A stretch of DNA of 64,000 nt from Bacteroidaceae bacterium (GTDB taxonomy: Bacteria > Bacteroidota > Bacteroidia > Bacteroidales > Bacteroidaceae): NCBI GenBank assembly GCA_017447625.1, contig JAFSNB010000019.1, forward strand, positions 1 through 64,000. Direction: 5' to 3'. This document shows, piece by piece, positions 31,724 to 40,901 of the stretch (within the stretch, counting starts at the first letter, position 1; each line of letters opens with the position of its first letter). The notes under the pieces are model-generated. The model was not told the DNA's origin. It was given only the letters and a program-made list of their open reading frames with translations, and made no database searches. Both the position numbers and the translations under genes were made by a program.

Positions 31724-33829
31724 TTAACCTTTTCTCTTTTCTTTTTTCTCTTTTCTCTCCCCTTTTATCCCTCGCCGGGGGATTACAGGGGGCTTTATTC
31801 CGTTTCTCTCAAGCAGAGCATCTATGGTCGGCTCCTGGCCACGGAAGCGGCGGTAGAGGGTCATCGGGTGCTCTGTGCCGCCACGTGAGAGGATCTCATC
31901 GCGGAAGTGCTGGGCTGTGGCGCGGTCGAAAATGCCGTTCTGCTTGAACACGGAGAAGGCATCTGCATCCAGGACCTCAGCCCACTTATAACTGTAATAG
32001 CCGGCGGCATAACCGCCCGACATGATATGTCCGAACTGAACGCTCATGCATGTGCCTTCCACCTCGGAAAAGAGGCGTGCTCGACTCCACGCATCGCGCT
32101 CAAACTCTTGCACGTCGGCTGTAAACGGCTCGGTGATTGTGTAATAGGCCATATCCAGCAGGCAGAAGCTGACCTGACGGATGCAGGCGTATGCTACATT
32201 GTAGTTGCGGCTGGAGATAATGCGGTCGATGAGTTTCTGCGGGATGCGGCGCCCGTTCTTATAGTGTCGGGCAAAGGTGTTCAGGAACTCCGGCTCAATG
32301 GCATAGTTCTCCATTATCTGCGATGGCAGTTCCACGAAATCCCAATATACGCTCGTTCCGGAAAGGCCCGCAAAGCGCGTGTTTGCAAATATGCCGTGGA
32401 GCGCGTGCCCGAACTCGTGGAGGAAGGTCTCCACCTCGCCCAGAGTAAGCAGCGATGGCTTGGTCTCCGTGGGTTTCGTGAAGTTCATCGTCACGCTCAC
32501 GTGCGGCCGACTGTTGCCATCCTCCTCCGATATCCACTGGTCTTTGTAGCTTGTCATCCACGCTCCGCTCTGTTTGCCCTTGCGCGGGTGGAAGTCGGTG
32601 TAAAGGACAGCCAGGAAGGACCCGTCTCGGTCCAGAACGTCGTAGGCTGTCACATCGGGGTGATAGACCGGAATATCGGGATTCTCTTTGAAAGTGATGC
32701 CATAGAGTCGGGTTGCCAGACCGAACACACCCTCCTTCACTCGCGACAACTCCAGATAGGGGCGCAACATCTCGGCATCGATGTTGTAGCGTTCTTTCTT
32801 CAGCTTATGTGAATAATAGGCGAAGTCCCAAGGTTCCAGGACAAAGTCCTCGCCCTCGATGCTGCGCGCTTTCTGCTCTATCTCTGCCAGTTCCTGACGT
32901 GCAGGCTCAAGATAGGCATCGAGCAGGTCATTGATGAGTTTGTTCACATTATCGGCATTCTCAGCCATGCGATGAACGAGAACGTAGTCGGCGAAGTTCT
33001 TGTAGCCCAACATCTGAGCGCGTTCAAGCCGCAGATTGACCAGACGTCTGACAATATCAAAGTTGTTCTGCTCGTTGTCGTGCGTGCATATCGTGTTCTT
33101 CGCGATATACATCTGTTTGCGGAGGTCGCGGCGGTTAGAATAGGTGATAAACGGCCCGTAGGAAGGGGCGTGCAGAGTAAACAGCCACCCCTCTAACCCC
33201 GCTTCCTTGGCAGCCAGGGCGGCAGCCTCGCGTGCAGAGAGTGGCAAGCCGGTCAAGTCCGTTTTCTTTGTGAGATGCAGCTGAAAGGCGTTGGTCTCTT
33301 TCAGATTGTTCTGCGAGAATTGCAACGTGAGCAGAGTCATCTCGTTGTTTATCTCGCGCAGACGTGCCTGCTGCTCGTCGTTGAGTGCTGCGCCGCTGCG
33401 GATGAAACCGTCGTAGGCTTTCTGCAATAGCATCTGCTCTTCGGGCGTTAGTTCGCGGTCGGGGTTGTCGTGGACAGCCTTCACCCGCTCAAAGTAGCGA
33501 TGGTTGAATATTATGTTGTTGGCGTGTTCAGTCAGGATGGGCGACAGTTTCTGAGCCAAAGCGTCCATCTCGTCGTTGGTCTCGGCCGAGAGAAGATTGA
33601 AGAACACCTTGGTCACGCGTTCCAGCATATCGTCGGGAGCCGTAATACCTATTGTGTTGTCGAATGTAGGCGGCTCTGGGTTGTTTACGATGCTGTCAAT
33701 GAAGGCCTCGTCCTGACGGATACCCTCCATAACGGCTGGTTCGTAATGTTCCAGACGGATGGCATCAAACGGCGCGGTTTCGTGCGGCGTGGGGTAATGC
33801 TTTGTGAAGAAGGGATTTATTGAATTCAT
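31724..33829 (-). CDS. M3-family metallopeptidase (dipeptidyl carboxypeptidase/oligopeptidase)
   Basis: 701 residues, cytoplasmic M3 peptidase of the Dcp type. Zinc site FLHEFGHALHGIFAN (HExxH) near the middle-to-late part, followed by the Glu in WDFVELPSQIMENYA; substrate-binding tail region FGHIMSGGYAAGYYSYKWAEVLDADAF. Degrades short peptides to dipeptides. The family usually ends shortly after LLERNGI; here the frame runs on through PPVIPRRGIKG and a Lys/Glu tail, encoded by an A3 GC palindrome (31769-31793) and a TTTCTC-rich tract. So the native C-terminus has been replaced or extended by repeat DNA. Confidence 0.93.
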   Translation of the reverse strand: MNSINPFFTKHYPTPHETAPFDAIRLEHYEPAVMEGIRQDEAFIDSIVNNPEPPTFDNTIGITAPDDMLERVTKVFFNLLSAETNDEMDALAQKLSPILTEHANNIIFNHRYFERVKAVHDNPDRELTPEEQMLLQKAYDGFIRSGAALNDEQQARLREINNEMTLLTLQFSQNNLKETNAFQLHLTKKTDLTGLPLSAREAAALAAKEAGLEGWLFTLHAPSYGPFITYSNRRDLRKQMYIAKNTICTHDNEQNNFDIVRRLVNLRLERAQMLGYKNFADYVLVHRMAENADNVNKLINDLLDAYLEPARQELAEIEQKARSIEGEDFVLEPWDFAYYSHKLKKERYNIDAEMLRPYLELSRVKEGVFGLATRLYGITFKENPDIPVYHPDVTAYDVLDRDGSFLAVLYTDFHPRKGKQSGAWMTSYKDQWISEEDGNSRPHVSVTMNFTKPTETKPSLLTLGEVETFLHEFGHALHGIFANTRFAGLSGTSVYWDFVELPSQIMENYAIEPEFLNTFARHYKNGRRIPQKLIDRIISSRNYNVAYACIRQVSFCLLDMAYYTITEPFTADVQEFERDAWSRARLFSEVEGTCMSVQFGHIMSGGYAAGYYSYKWAEVLDADAFSVFKQNGIFDRATAQHFRDEILSRGGTEHPMTLYRRFRGQEPTIDALLERNGIKPPVIPRRGIKGERKEKKEKRKG
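31769..31793 (+). repeat. GC palindrome, A3 type, at the 3' end of the M3 peptidase gene
   Basis: CCCTCGCCGGGGGATTACAG then GGGGC; nearly identical to the intergenic copy at 42445-42470 (CCCCCACCGGGGGATTATAG). It encodes the C-terminal PPVIPRRG segment of the peptidase. Confidence 0.75.
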
Positions 33830-33838
33830 AATTCTTAA

Positions 33839-33893
33839 TTCATAATTATTCGACTTTGCTCATCAATACGTCATAATTAGGCTGCGCGAAGCA
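33839..33893 (+). repeat. 55-bp inverted repeat, left arm
   Basis: The reverse complement of 39624-39678 with a single mismatch. It begins TTCATAATTATTCGACTTTG and ends GGCTGCGCGAAGCA. It lies in the gap between the M3 peptidase and Crp genes. Confidence 0.9.
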
Positions 33894-33897
33894 GGCG

Positions 33898-34578
33898 TCA
33901 TAATGCGTAGTGCATAATTAGCTGCTCGAAGGCTGGAATCGTTATGGTGTTACGGCTCAGAGAGAGCAAGCCTTGATGTTCCAAGTTGTGAAGGGCGCGA
34001 GAAATATAGCGGTAATCCTCGCCCAGATATTTGCCCAAGAGACTCATGGTCAGACGAAACTGTTTCTGTCCGGCGGGGCGTGCCACGTGAGCACGAAACC
34101 ACGCCACAATGCGTCCTTCCAAAGTGTCCGGCGCAGGCAGCCACTGGGGTTGCTGAGCGCGTGAGAGAGAGGCTGACAGGTGATTGAGCAAGTTAATGCG
34201 GAACACCTCGAAGTAGGCGGTCAGAGCCGCAATAGTGCGCTTATCGACCCACAACAACCGGGTCTGCGAGCGGGTCTGGCAGGTGCTGGTGTATGTGCGT
34301 TTGCTTCCGTAGAGGCTCTCTATCCCGACGGCTGTAGGTGTGGGGAGCTCCTCTTCCACGAGCCACGAGCCGTCGGCTGCCACATTCTCGATGGCCACTT
34401 TCCCGTCCAGTACGAAGGTGACACCCTCGCAGAGGTCTCCTTCACGAACAATGACGCTGCCGCCGGCACGTTTCTCGAATTCCAGGTGGGTGGATTCGAG
34501 AATACGATTGAGGTCTGCGCGCCCAAGTCCTTGGAACAAAGGCAGGCTCAGCAGCGTATCGAACATGGTTTTTTCCAT
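33898..34578 (-). CDS. Crp/Fnr-family transcription regulator
   Basis: 226 residues from the ATG at 34578 (MEKTMFDTLL); 34566 is also possible. A cyclic-nucleotide-binding-like beta-roll (REGDLCEGVTFVLDGKVAIENVAADGSW) is followed by a dimer helix and a winged helix (FRLTMSLLGKYLGEDYRYISRALHNLEHQGLLSLSRNTITI). No Cys cluster as in Fnr and no clear cAMP phosphate-binding signature, so the effector is unknown. A longer start at 34602 is rejected because it lies inside the promoter. Divergent from the CotH gene, which it might regulate (inference). Confidence 0.85.
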   Translation of the reverse strand: MEKTMFDTLLSLPLFQGLGRADLNRILESTHLEFEKRAGGSVIVREGDLCEGVTFVLDGKVAIENVAADGSWLVEEELPTPTAVGIESLYGSKRTYTSTCQTRSQTRLLWVDKRTIAALTAYFEVFRINLLNHLSASLSRAQQPQWLPAPDTLEGRIVAWFRAHVARPAGQKQFRLTMSLLGKYLGEDYRYISRALHNLEHQGLLSLSRNTITIPAFEQLIMHYAL

Positions 34579-34598
34579 CTCCTTTTGGCAATTAGCTC

Positions 34599-34607
34599 GC
34601 AAAAATA
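34599..34607 (-). promoter_or_regulatory. -7 element, crp-like gene
   Basis: TATTTTTGC on the minus strand, 20 bases before the ATG at 34578. Confidence 0.6.
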
Positions 34608-34670
34608 CACCTTATCTATCTGAAAAGCAAACTTTTTACCTTCTTTTTATACTATTTAATGTAAAAACCG

Positions 34671-34679
34671 TACCTTTGC
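34671..34679 (+). promoter_or_regulatory. -7 element, CotH gene
   Basis: TACCTTTGC, 26 bases before the ATG at 34706. It sits well inside the longer open frame that begins at 34340, so that extension is not translated. Confidence 0.7.
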
Positions 34680-34705
34680 CGCGCAAAACCTTAATCAGAC
34701 ATCTT

Positions 34706-37282
34706 ATGAAACAACTAATACGCTTCTCTTTGCTGTTTTTTATGACATTCTCCTTTTGCCTTTCGGCGACGGCTAAAGAAGAGGATAATCCGAGTCCTAA
34801 GGACACTCTTTTCGTGACCCTAATAAACGGATGTGTGGATGCATTTCCGTCGGCGTTAGTTTCATCCGTAGAGACAAGTTCCAACGGTTTATTTATAACC
34901 ACAATCGACGGGCAGGCCTATGAATATCCGCTCGCCCACATAGAAAAACACAATCAAGAAAGGCCTAAAACCCCGGCATTTACATCATTCAAGTTCAACA
35001 ACAAGTTTAACGACGATGTCTATACGGATGTACAATGTGAAATCATTGGCGACAGCCTCATCACAGCCACCGTTCCGAGCATCGGTAAAAGGCTCACGCC
35101 CTCGTTTCAGCTGTCCGACTCCGTGGCTGTTGTCTATGTGAACGGAGTGCGTCAGCATAGCAAACGCAGCCGCCACCGCTTCGACAAGACAATAACATAT
35201 ATGGTTTGTCATCCCGGACATCGGGTTCTGACCATTGACCAGCCGGAAGAAGAGGATGAAGAGCCAGAGCCCGTAGAGCCAGAGCCTCAGTCCGATGAAA
35301 AATGTGAACCCGTAGCCCTCACGGCCGATATGCTCTCAACCAACGCCCCCAGCAATTACGAGGAAGATCCTGCGAACCTGCTCGACGGCAATCTCAGCAC
35401 CATCTTTCACAGCACTTGGGGCAGCGGACCTTACGAAAAGCTTCCGGCTGACAGTTGCCCGTATCTTGACGTCCATCTGCCCGAAGCTCTGCATCATATC
35501 CAGTTCAGCTACACAAACCGTTCCGACACCGACGGTCGCCACACCACAGCCCTGCGCCTTTATGCCGGAACTGACGGCACGACATGGCAGGCTATTCGCG
35601 ACTTCCACGTTGATGAGGACGGACTCCCCACCACTGCAGCCGGCACTTACAGCTCCCCTACTATCGACCTCGGCGACGATTACACCTATCTCCGATTTGA
35701 ACAGCTGTCAAACTATTACAGATCTAACTATATCCAATGGGCTGAGTTCGCCTTGTGGCGGGTGATTTTGTCCTCAGAGGAACCCGACGACCCAACAAAC
35801 CCATCTGATACATCAGATCCATCAGATCCGACCAACCCAATAGACCCCGACCTCACTCTGAAATGGGAACCTTTCGGTAACCGCTATTCCGTTGTGATTG
35901 ACTGGCCTACCGACCGGGCTGTCACCACACCGCGCATAGACATAAACATTGAAGGCGGGGCAATGGTAAGCAGCAAGTCTTATTACCTGAATGCCGCTAT
36001 CAGTATTGACGGCGCAGATGTCTTCCCCAGCATTCAAGACAGCGTGCAGATAAAAGGGCGCGGCAACAGCAGTTGGAACAGTTCTGACCCCTACGCCAAG
36101 AATCCCTATCGTCTGAAATTCAAGAGTAAGGTGAAGCCGTTCGGTCTGACCAAAGGCAAGAACTGGGTATTGCAGGCCAATGCCATCGGCGGTTCGATGA
36201 TGGCCAATGCCGTCGGGATGAAAGTGGCGCGGATGGCAGGAGCAGCAGGCGCGAACCACGTAATCCCCGTGGAGTTGTACATCAACGGCGGTTATCGCGG
36301 CAGCTATATCTTCACCGAGAAAGTCGGACTGGCCGGCAACAGCATCGATGTTGATGACGAGAGTGTCGCCGCCCTGTTAGAACTGGATTCCTACTACGAC
36401 GAGACATACAAATTCCGCGACTCCTATTACAGTCTGCCTGTGAACATCAAGGATCCGGACTTCAGCGACCCCACCAGCACCTTACTGACGCAAAACGAGA
36501 TTTCCAGCGACTTTAACCTGATGACCGCATTTGTAAAGAGCAAATCGGACGTTTCCAGCCTGATAGATGTGGATGCCTATGCCGCCTTCTATCTTACCAA
36601 CGAGCTGATAGACAACCTCGAGTTAATGCACCCGAAGAGCACGTTCCTCTACAAGGCGGACTACCGAGACTCGTCGAGCAAGTACATATTCGGCCCCGTG
36701 TGGGATCTGGATTGGGCGTTTGGCTACGAGGTTAATCGCAGTTATTTCCAAGGAGACATAGAGGCATCCTATACCGAGGTGCGGAGTATGGAAAAGAACC
36801 AGTTCTGGCGCGACCTGCGCCGTTGCGGCGAGCCTCTTGACAGAGCTTACTACAAAGCGTGGAAGCGATTCATGGAAAACAGTCTCGACGAGGTCGTCGA
36901 GTACTGCGGCGATTATTACAATTATGCTAAGCCCTCCTTGGAGAACAATGCAACGAAGTGGAGCGACGGACGCTATTATGACACTACAGCCGAGAACGCC
37001 AAACGGTGGCTGCGCCAGCGTGCCGAATACATCTTTGCCACGCTAACGCCATACGACATCTCCGACGAGGAGGAAGAAGACCCCGAATGGGTGCCTGAGG
37101 AATTGCCCGAAGTGCCTATTATTCCCGTCGGTATAGAGACAGCCCAAACCCGTCGTTCTTCCTTTACGGTCTTCGACCTGCGTGGTGTGATGCTCAAACG
37201 CGGTGCCACATACGACAACTGGCGAAGCGGCCTTGCCCCCGGTATCTACATCGTCAACGGCAAAAAAGTTCTCGTGCCGTAA
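34706..37282 (+). CDS. Exported CotH-kinase-domain protein with a discoidin-like domain
   Basis: 858 residues. Signal peptide MKQLIRFSLLFFMTFSFCLS; an unknown N-terminal region to about 200; a F5/8C (discoidin)-like carbohydrate-binding domain at about 215-355 (NLLDGNLSTIFHSTW ... YLRFEQLSN); a Pro/Asp/Ser linker (DPTNPSDTSDPSDPTNPIDP); and a CotH domain at about 405-780 (IKGRGNSSWN, YRLKFKSKVKPFGLTKGKNWVLQAN, PVELYINGGYRGSYIFTEKVG, FGPVWDLDWAFGY). CotH proteins are secretory-pathway kinases that phosphorylate spore-coat proteins in Bacillus; targets in Bacteroidota are unknown. The last 50 residues (FTVFDLRGVMLKRG ... GLAPGIYIVNGKKVLV) resemble a type IX secretion sorting tail. Confidence 0.88.
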   Translation: MKQLIRFSLLFFMTFSFCLSATAKEEDNPSPKDTLFVTLINGCVDAFPSALVSSVETSSNGLFITTIDGQAYEYPLAHIEKHNQERPKTPAFTSFKFNNKFNDDVYTDVQCEIIGDSLITATVPSIGKRLTPSFQLSDSVAVVYVNGVRQHSKRSRHRFDKTITYMVCHPGHRVLTIDQPEEEDEEPEPVEPEPQSDEKCEPVALTADMLSTNAPSNYEEDPANLLDGNLSTIFHSTWGSGPYEKLPADSCPYLDVHLPEALHHIQFSYTNRSDTDGRHTTALRLYAGTDGTTWQAIRDFHVDEDGLPTTAAGTYSSPTIDLGDDYTYLRFEQLSNYYRSNYIQWAEFALWRVILSSEEPDDPTNPSDTSDPSDPTNPIDPDLTLKWEPFGNRYSVVIDWPTDRAVTTPRIDINIEGGAMVSSKSYYLNAAISIDGADVFPSIQDSVQIKGRGNSSWNSSDPYAKNPYRLKFKSKVKPFGLTKGKNWVLQANAIGGSMMANAVGMKVARMAGAAGANHVIPVELYINGGYRGSYIFTEKVGLAGNSIDVDDESVAALLELDSYYDETYKFRDSYYSLPVNIKDPDFSDPTSTLLTQNEISSDFNLMTAFVKSKSDVSSLIDVDAYAAFYLTNELIDNLELMHPKSTFLYKADYRDSSSKYIFGPVWDLDWAFGYEVNRSYFQGDIEASYTEVRSMEKNQFWRDLRRCGEPLDRAYYKAWKRFMENSLDEVVEYCGDYYNYAKPSLENNATKWSDGRYYDTTAENAKRWLRQRAEYIFATLTPYDISDEEEEDPEWVPEELPEVPIIPVGIETAQTRRSSFTVFDLRGVMLKRGATYDNWRSGLAPGIYIVNGKKVLVP

Positions 37283-37347
37283 ACAAGACTTCCCGAAGTC
37301 CTTATTCCATAATAACAGAAATCCCCGCCTCGCAGCAGGGATTCGTA

Positions 37348-39570
37348 TTATCTGATGAAAAGGATCTCGCGATACTTAGGCAGAGGCCAGAGTTCGTCGT
37401 CAACGATAAGTTCCAGCTTATCAACATGATAGCGGATATCTTCCAGTAGAGGAGCCACCGTATCGTGGTATGCGATAGCCTTCTCGCGCTCGCTCTCGAT
37501 ACGGTTAGCCACGCGGCGTGCGTCGATAAGTTTGTTCACGTGAGTGGTTATGTATCTGGTGTGTTCAGATATCTGCTTTATGAGCGATATGTTGTCACAC
37601 GAAAGCGACTTCGCAGTATCGTCATCGAATATCTCATGCAACTTGTGGACATTGTCAATCAGAGTGCTCTGATAACGTGTGGCCACGGGAATTATATGGT
37701 TCAGGCAGAGGTCGCCGAAGATGCGGGCCTCAATCTGAATCTTCTTCGTATAAGTCTCCCATTTGATTTCATTGCGGGCTTCCAGTTCAGCGCGGTTGAA
37801 CACCTTTGTCAGAGCGAACATCTTCACGCTGGCATCGTCCAGATAACGGTCAATGACCAGAGGACACGAAGCCTCTACATCCAGTCCGCGGCGTGCAGCC
37901 TCCTGTTTCCACTCCTCGCTGTATCCATTGCCGTCGAAATGAATGGGCTTGCAGGTCTTGATATCCTCGCGAAGCACCTCGATGATGGCGTGATAGACGG
38001 CGCTGTGCCCGCCTTTAGTGAACTCAGCCTTGCCTGAGAGCTCTGCTATCTTCTTATCCACACGCTCCTTGAAGCTGATGAGAGCTTCTGCCACAGCAGC
38101 ATTCAGCGCAATCATAGCGCTGGCGCAGTTCGCTTCTGAACCCACGGCGCGGAACTCGAAGCGGTTACCGGTAAAGGCGAAGGGCGAAGTGCGGTTGCGG
38201 TCGGTGTTGTCCACTAAAATCTCTGGAATCTGCGGTATGCCGAGATGCATCTCCTGTTTGCCGGAAAGCAATATCTCGTTGTCGTCGGCCTGTTCGAGAT
38301 GTTCCAGTACATCACTCAGTTGCTTGCCCAGGAAACTGGATATGATGGCAGGCGGTGCTTCGTTGGCCCCAAGTCGATGAGCGTTTGTTGCACTTACTAT
38401 GCTGGCTTTCAGCAGACCGTTGTGCTTCCACACCGCCATCAGCGTCTCCACTATAAACGTGATGAAACGCAGGTTGTCCAGTTGTGTCTTGCCCGGCGCG
38501 TGAAGCAGAATACCGGTATCGGTGGTCAAACTCCAGTTGTTGTGCTTGCCAGATCCGTTGACGCCGGCAAAGGGCTTCTCATGGAGCAGACAGCGGAAGC
38601 CGTGCTTGCGTGCCACCTTCTTCATCAGCGACATCATCAGCATGTTGTGATCCACGGCGAGGTTCGTCTCCTCAAAAATAGGAGCCAGCTCGAACTGGTT
38701 AGGTGCCACCTCATTGTGGCGTGTCTTACAAGGTATTCCCAGCTCCAGCGCCTTTATCTCCAAGTCTCTCATGAACGCAACGACACGCTCGGGTATAGAA
38801 CCAAAGTAGTGGTCGTCCATCTGCTGGTTCTTGGCGGAGTCGTGACCCATAAGAGTTCGACCTGTCATAAGCAGGTCAGGACGGGCGGCGTATAGGTCTT
38901 CGTCAACAAGGAAATACTCCTGTTCCCACCCGAGATTCGAGCTTACCTTCCTCACATCGGGGTAGAAATAGCGAGCCACATCCGCCGCGGCCTTATCCAC
39001 GGCGTGCAAGGCCTTCTTCAGCGGAGCCTTGTAATCCAAAGCCTCACCGGTATAAGCAATGAAAACGGTCGGAATCATCAGAGTGTCTCCCATTACGAAC
39101 ACCGGCGACGCAGGATCCCAAGCCGAGTAGCCACGGGCCTCGAATGTAGAACGGATGCCTCCGCTGGGAAACGAACTGGCATCCGGCTCCTGCTGCACCA
39201 ATTGCTTGCCGGTGAACTCTTCCACCATTCCCCCCTTGCCGTCGTGCTCTACGAAACCGTCGTGTTTCTCGGCTGTACCTTCGGTAAGAGGCTGAAACCA
39301 ATGGGTTATATGTGTGACGCCGAGGCTCATAGCCCAGCGTTTCATGGCATCCGCCACGACGTCGGCTGTCTCCATGTCCAATGTCGCCTTATTATCCATT
39401 ACGTCAATCATCTTGTGATAGACATCAACGGGCAGATACTGCATCATTTTCTGGCGGTTGAACACATATTTAGCAAAGAACTCCGAAGGGCGCTCCTTGG
39501 GCGTTGGCACGTCGATGGGGTGTTTCTTGAACGCCTCCCCGACAACTTGAAATCTTAGGGTTGAAGACAC
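37348..39570 (-). CDS. glnN: Glutamine synthetase, class III
   Basis: 740 residues, cytoplasmic; makes glutamine from glutamate, ammonia and ATP. Class III features: unusually long, N-terminal RFQVVGEAFKKHPIDVPTPKERPSEFFAKYVF, the GSIII block THWFQPLTEGTAEKHDGF, ATP/metal segments SNLGWEQEYFLVDEDLY and KTRHNEVAPNQFELAPIFEE, and FAGVNGSGKHNNWSL. This is the main ammonia-assimilating form in Bacteroides-type organisms. Monocistronic; upstream are AAAATGT tandem repeats (39577-39625) and the right arm of the 55-bp inverted repeat. Confidence 0.96.
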   Translation of the reverse strand: MSSTLRFQVVGEAFKKHPIDVPTPKERPSEFFAKYVFNRQKMMQYLPVDVYHKMIDVMDNKATLDMETADVVADAMKRWAMSLGVTHITHWFQPLTEGTAEKHDGFVEHDGKGGMVEEFTGKQLVQQEPDASSFPSGGIRSTFEARGYSAWDPASPVFVMGDTLMIPTVFIAYTGEALDYKAPLKKALHAVDKAAADVARYFYPDVRKVSSNLGWEQEYFLVDEDLYAARPDLLMTGRTLMGHDSAKNQQMDDHYFGSIPERVVAFMRDLEIKALELGIPCKTRHNEVAPNQFELAPIFEETNLAVDHNMLMMSLMKKVARKHGFRCLLHEKPFAGVNGSGKHNNWSLTTDTGILLHAPGKTQLDNLRFITFIVETLMAVWKHNGLLKASIVSATNAHRLGANEAPPAIISSFLGKQLSDVLEHLEQADDNEILLSGKQEMHLGIPQIPEILVDNTDRNRTSPFAFTGNRFEFRAVGSEANCASAMIALNAAVAEALISFKERVDKKIAELSGKAEFTKGGHSAVYHAIIEVLREDIKTCKPIHFDGNGYSEEWKQEAARRGLDVEASCPLVIDRYLDDASVKMFALTKVFNRAELEARNEIKWETYTKKIQIEARIFGDLCLNHIIPVATRYQSTLIDNVHKLHEIFDDDTAKSLSCDNISLIKQISEHTRYITTHVNKLIDARRVANRIESEREKAIAYHDTVAPLLEDIRYHVDKLELIVDDELWPLPKYREILFIR

Positions 39571-39576
39571 GGTAGA

Positions 39577-39625
39577 AAAAATGTATAATGTATTATGTAG
39601 AATGTAAAATGTAAAATGTAAAATG
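39577..39625. repeat. AATGTAAA tandem repeats upstream of glnN
   Basis: Degenerate 7-base units (AATGTAT, AATGTAAA, AATGTAAA) in tandem directly upstream of glnN, abutting the 55-bp inverted repeat arm. Confidence 0.7.
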
Positions 39626-39678
39626 CTGCGCGCAGCCTAATTATGACGTATTGATGAGCAAAGTCGAATAATTATGAA
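39624..39678 (-). repeat. 55-bp inverted repeat, right arm
   Basis: Matches 33839-33893 in inverted orientation, 54 of 55 positions. It lies between glnN and mltG. Confidence 0.9.
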
Positions 39679-39692
39679 TTATGAATTACGAA

Positions 39693-40724
39693 TTATTTGA
39701 TTCCTCTTTCATTCAGCGCTTTCACGTAGCGGGCAGCGTTCTTTTGGTGCTCGGCATAGGTGGCAGCGAAGTTGTGAGTGCCGGAGAAATCCTCTTTGGC
39801 GCACATATAGATGTAGTCGTGGTTTACGTGGTTCAGCACGGCATCTATTCCAGCCACAGACGCGATACGGATGGGTCCGGGGGGTAGTCCTTTGTTGAGG
39901 TAAGTGTTATACGGGCTCTCCACTTTCAGATGACTGCCCCGGATGCGGCGCAAGGTCGGGTCGCCGACAGCGAACTTCACCGTCGGGTCGGCCTGAAGGA
40001 GCATCCCGATGCGAAGACGGTTCAGATACATGCCTGCAATCATTGGCTTCTCACCGTTGTTGGCTGTCTCTTCATCCACGATACTGGCAAGAGTCACCAC
40101 CTCTTCGTGCGACATCCCCATGCGTTGGGCTTTCGCGTTGCGGTCTTCGGCTTCCCAGAAGCGTTTGTTCTCTTTGGCCATACGTTCAGCCAACTGGTCG
40201 AGAGTCACGTCCCAGTAGAATTCGTATGTATTCGGGATAAACAAAGCGGGAATCGTGGCGGGTGTGTAGCCGTATCTGGAGGTAAAGAGCGAGTCTTGAA
40301 GCGAGGCGGCGACTTCTGCCGAATCGGGCATCAGAGTTCTCCCGATGAGCGAGGCCAGACGGTCCATGGAGCGCAGCGATGGCAGAACAAGCCGCACAGG
40401 TGTCTGCCGTCCGCGTTGCAGTTTACGATAGACATTCCACATCGACTCTCCCGGTAGAATCTCATATCGTCCTGTTCGTGGCGTGTAGTTGGTAACCATC
40501 CGAGCCACGCTCCATCCGCGCAGGTTCGAGGCGTGGGCATCCGTACGCAACATCTGTTTCACGCTGTCTTCCGTATCCTGCGGGCGTATGTATATATATG
40601 TTGGTTCCTCGATTTCAAAAGGGGACAAAAACAGGCTGCAAACCCACCACAACAGCACCAGATGCAGCAATGTCAAGATTATGGCTGCAGCGATTAAGAC
40701 CCTTTTGCGATTCATTTCTATCAT
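39693..40724 (-). CDS. mltG: Endolytic murein transglycosylase MltG
   Basis: 343 residues with one N-terminal transmembrane helix (VLIAAAIILTLLHLVLLWWVC) and a periplasmic YceG-like domain. It cleaves nascent glycan strands and is thought to set their length. Motifs: IYIRPQDTEDSVKQML, the catalytic segment TLASIVDEETANNGEKP, GMYLNRLRIGMLLQADPTVKFAVGD and YNTYLNKGLPPGPIRIASVAGIDAVLN. Promoter TACCTTTGC on the minus strand at 40758-40766. A start at 40715 (MNRKRV) is also possible. Confidence 0.95.
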   Translation of the reverse strand: MIEMNRKRVLIAAAIILTLLHLVLLWWVCSLFLSPFEIEEPTYIYIRPQDTEDSVKQMLRTDAHASNLRGWSVARMVTNYTPRTGRYEILPGESMWNVYRKLQRGRQTPVRLVLPSLRSMDRLASLIGRTLMPDSAEVAASLQDSLFTSRYGYTPATIPALFIPNTYEFYWDVTLDQLAERMAKENKRFWEAEDRNAKAQRMGMSHEEVVTLASIVDEETANNGEKPMIAGMYLNRLRIGMLLQADPTVKFAVGDPTLRRIRGSHLKVESPYNTYLNKGLPPGPIRIASVAGIDAVLNHVNHDYIYMCAKEDFSGTHNFAATYAEHQKNAARYVKALNERGIK

Positions 40725-40757
40725 GAAACTGACTTACCTATACGATTAAAACTGGCC

Positions 40758-40766
40758 GCAAAGGTA
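40758..40766 (-). promoter_or_regulatory. -7 element, mltG
   Basis: TACCTTTGC on the minus strand, about 34 bases before the ATG at 40724. Confidence 0.65.
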
Positions 40767-40860
40767 GGCAAAAAGCGATAAAAGAGAAAGAAGAAAGGAG
40801 AAAAAAGGGAACAAAATGAAAAAAACTATCCAATAAGTTGTGTAATTCGCAAAGTTGAAG

Positions 40861-40869
40861 TACCTTTGC
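40861..40869 (+). promoter_or_regulatory. -7 element, tRNA-Thr
   Basis: TACCTTTGC, 32 bases before the tRNA 5' end; a TTG near 40838 may be the -33 element. Confidence 0.65.
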
Positions 40870-40901
40870 GCCCGATTTCGCAGGGAACGTTTCCCGCAAT
40901 C

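Noticed and set aside
34340-34705. N-terminal extension of the CotH protein frame
   Set aside because: It runs through the divergent crp gene and across the CotH promoter at 34671-34679; a signal peptide begins at 34706.
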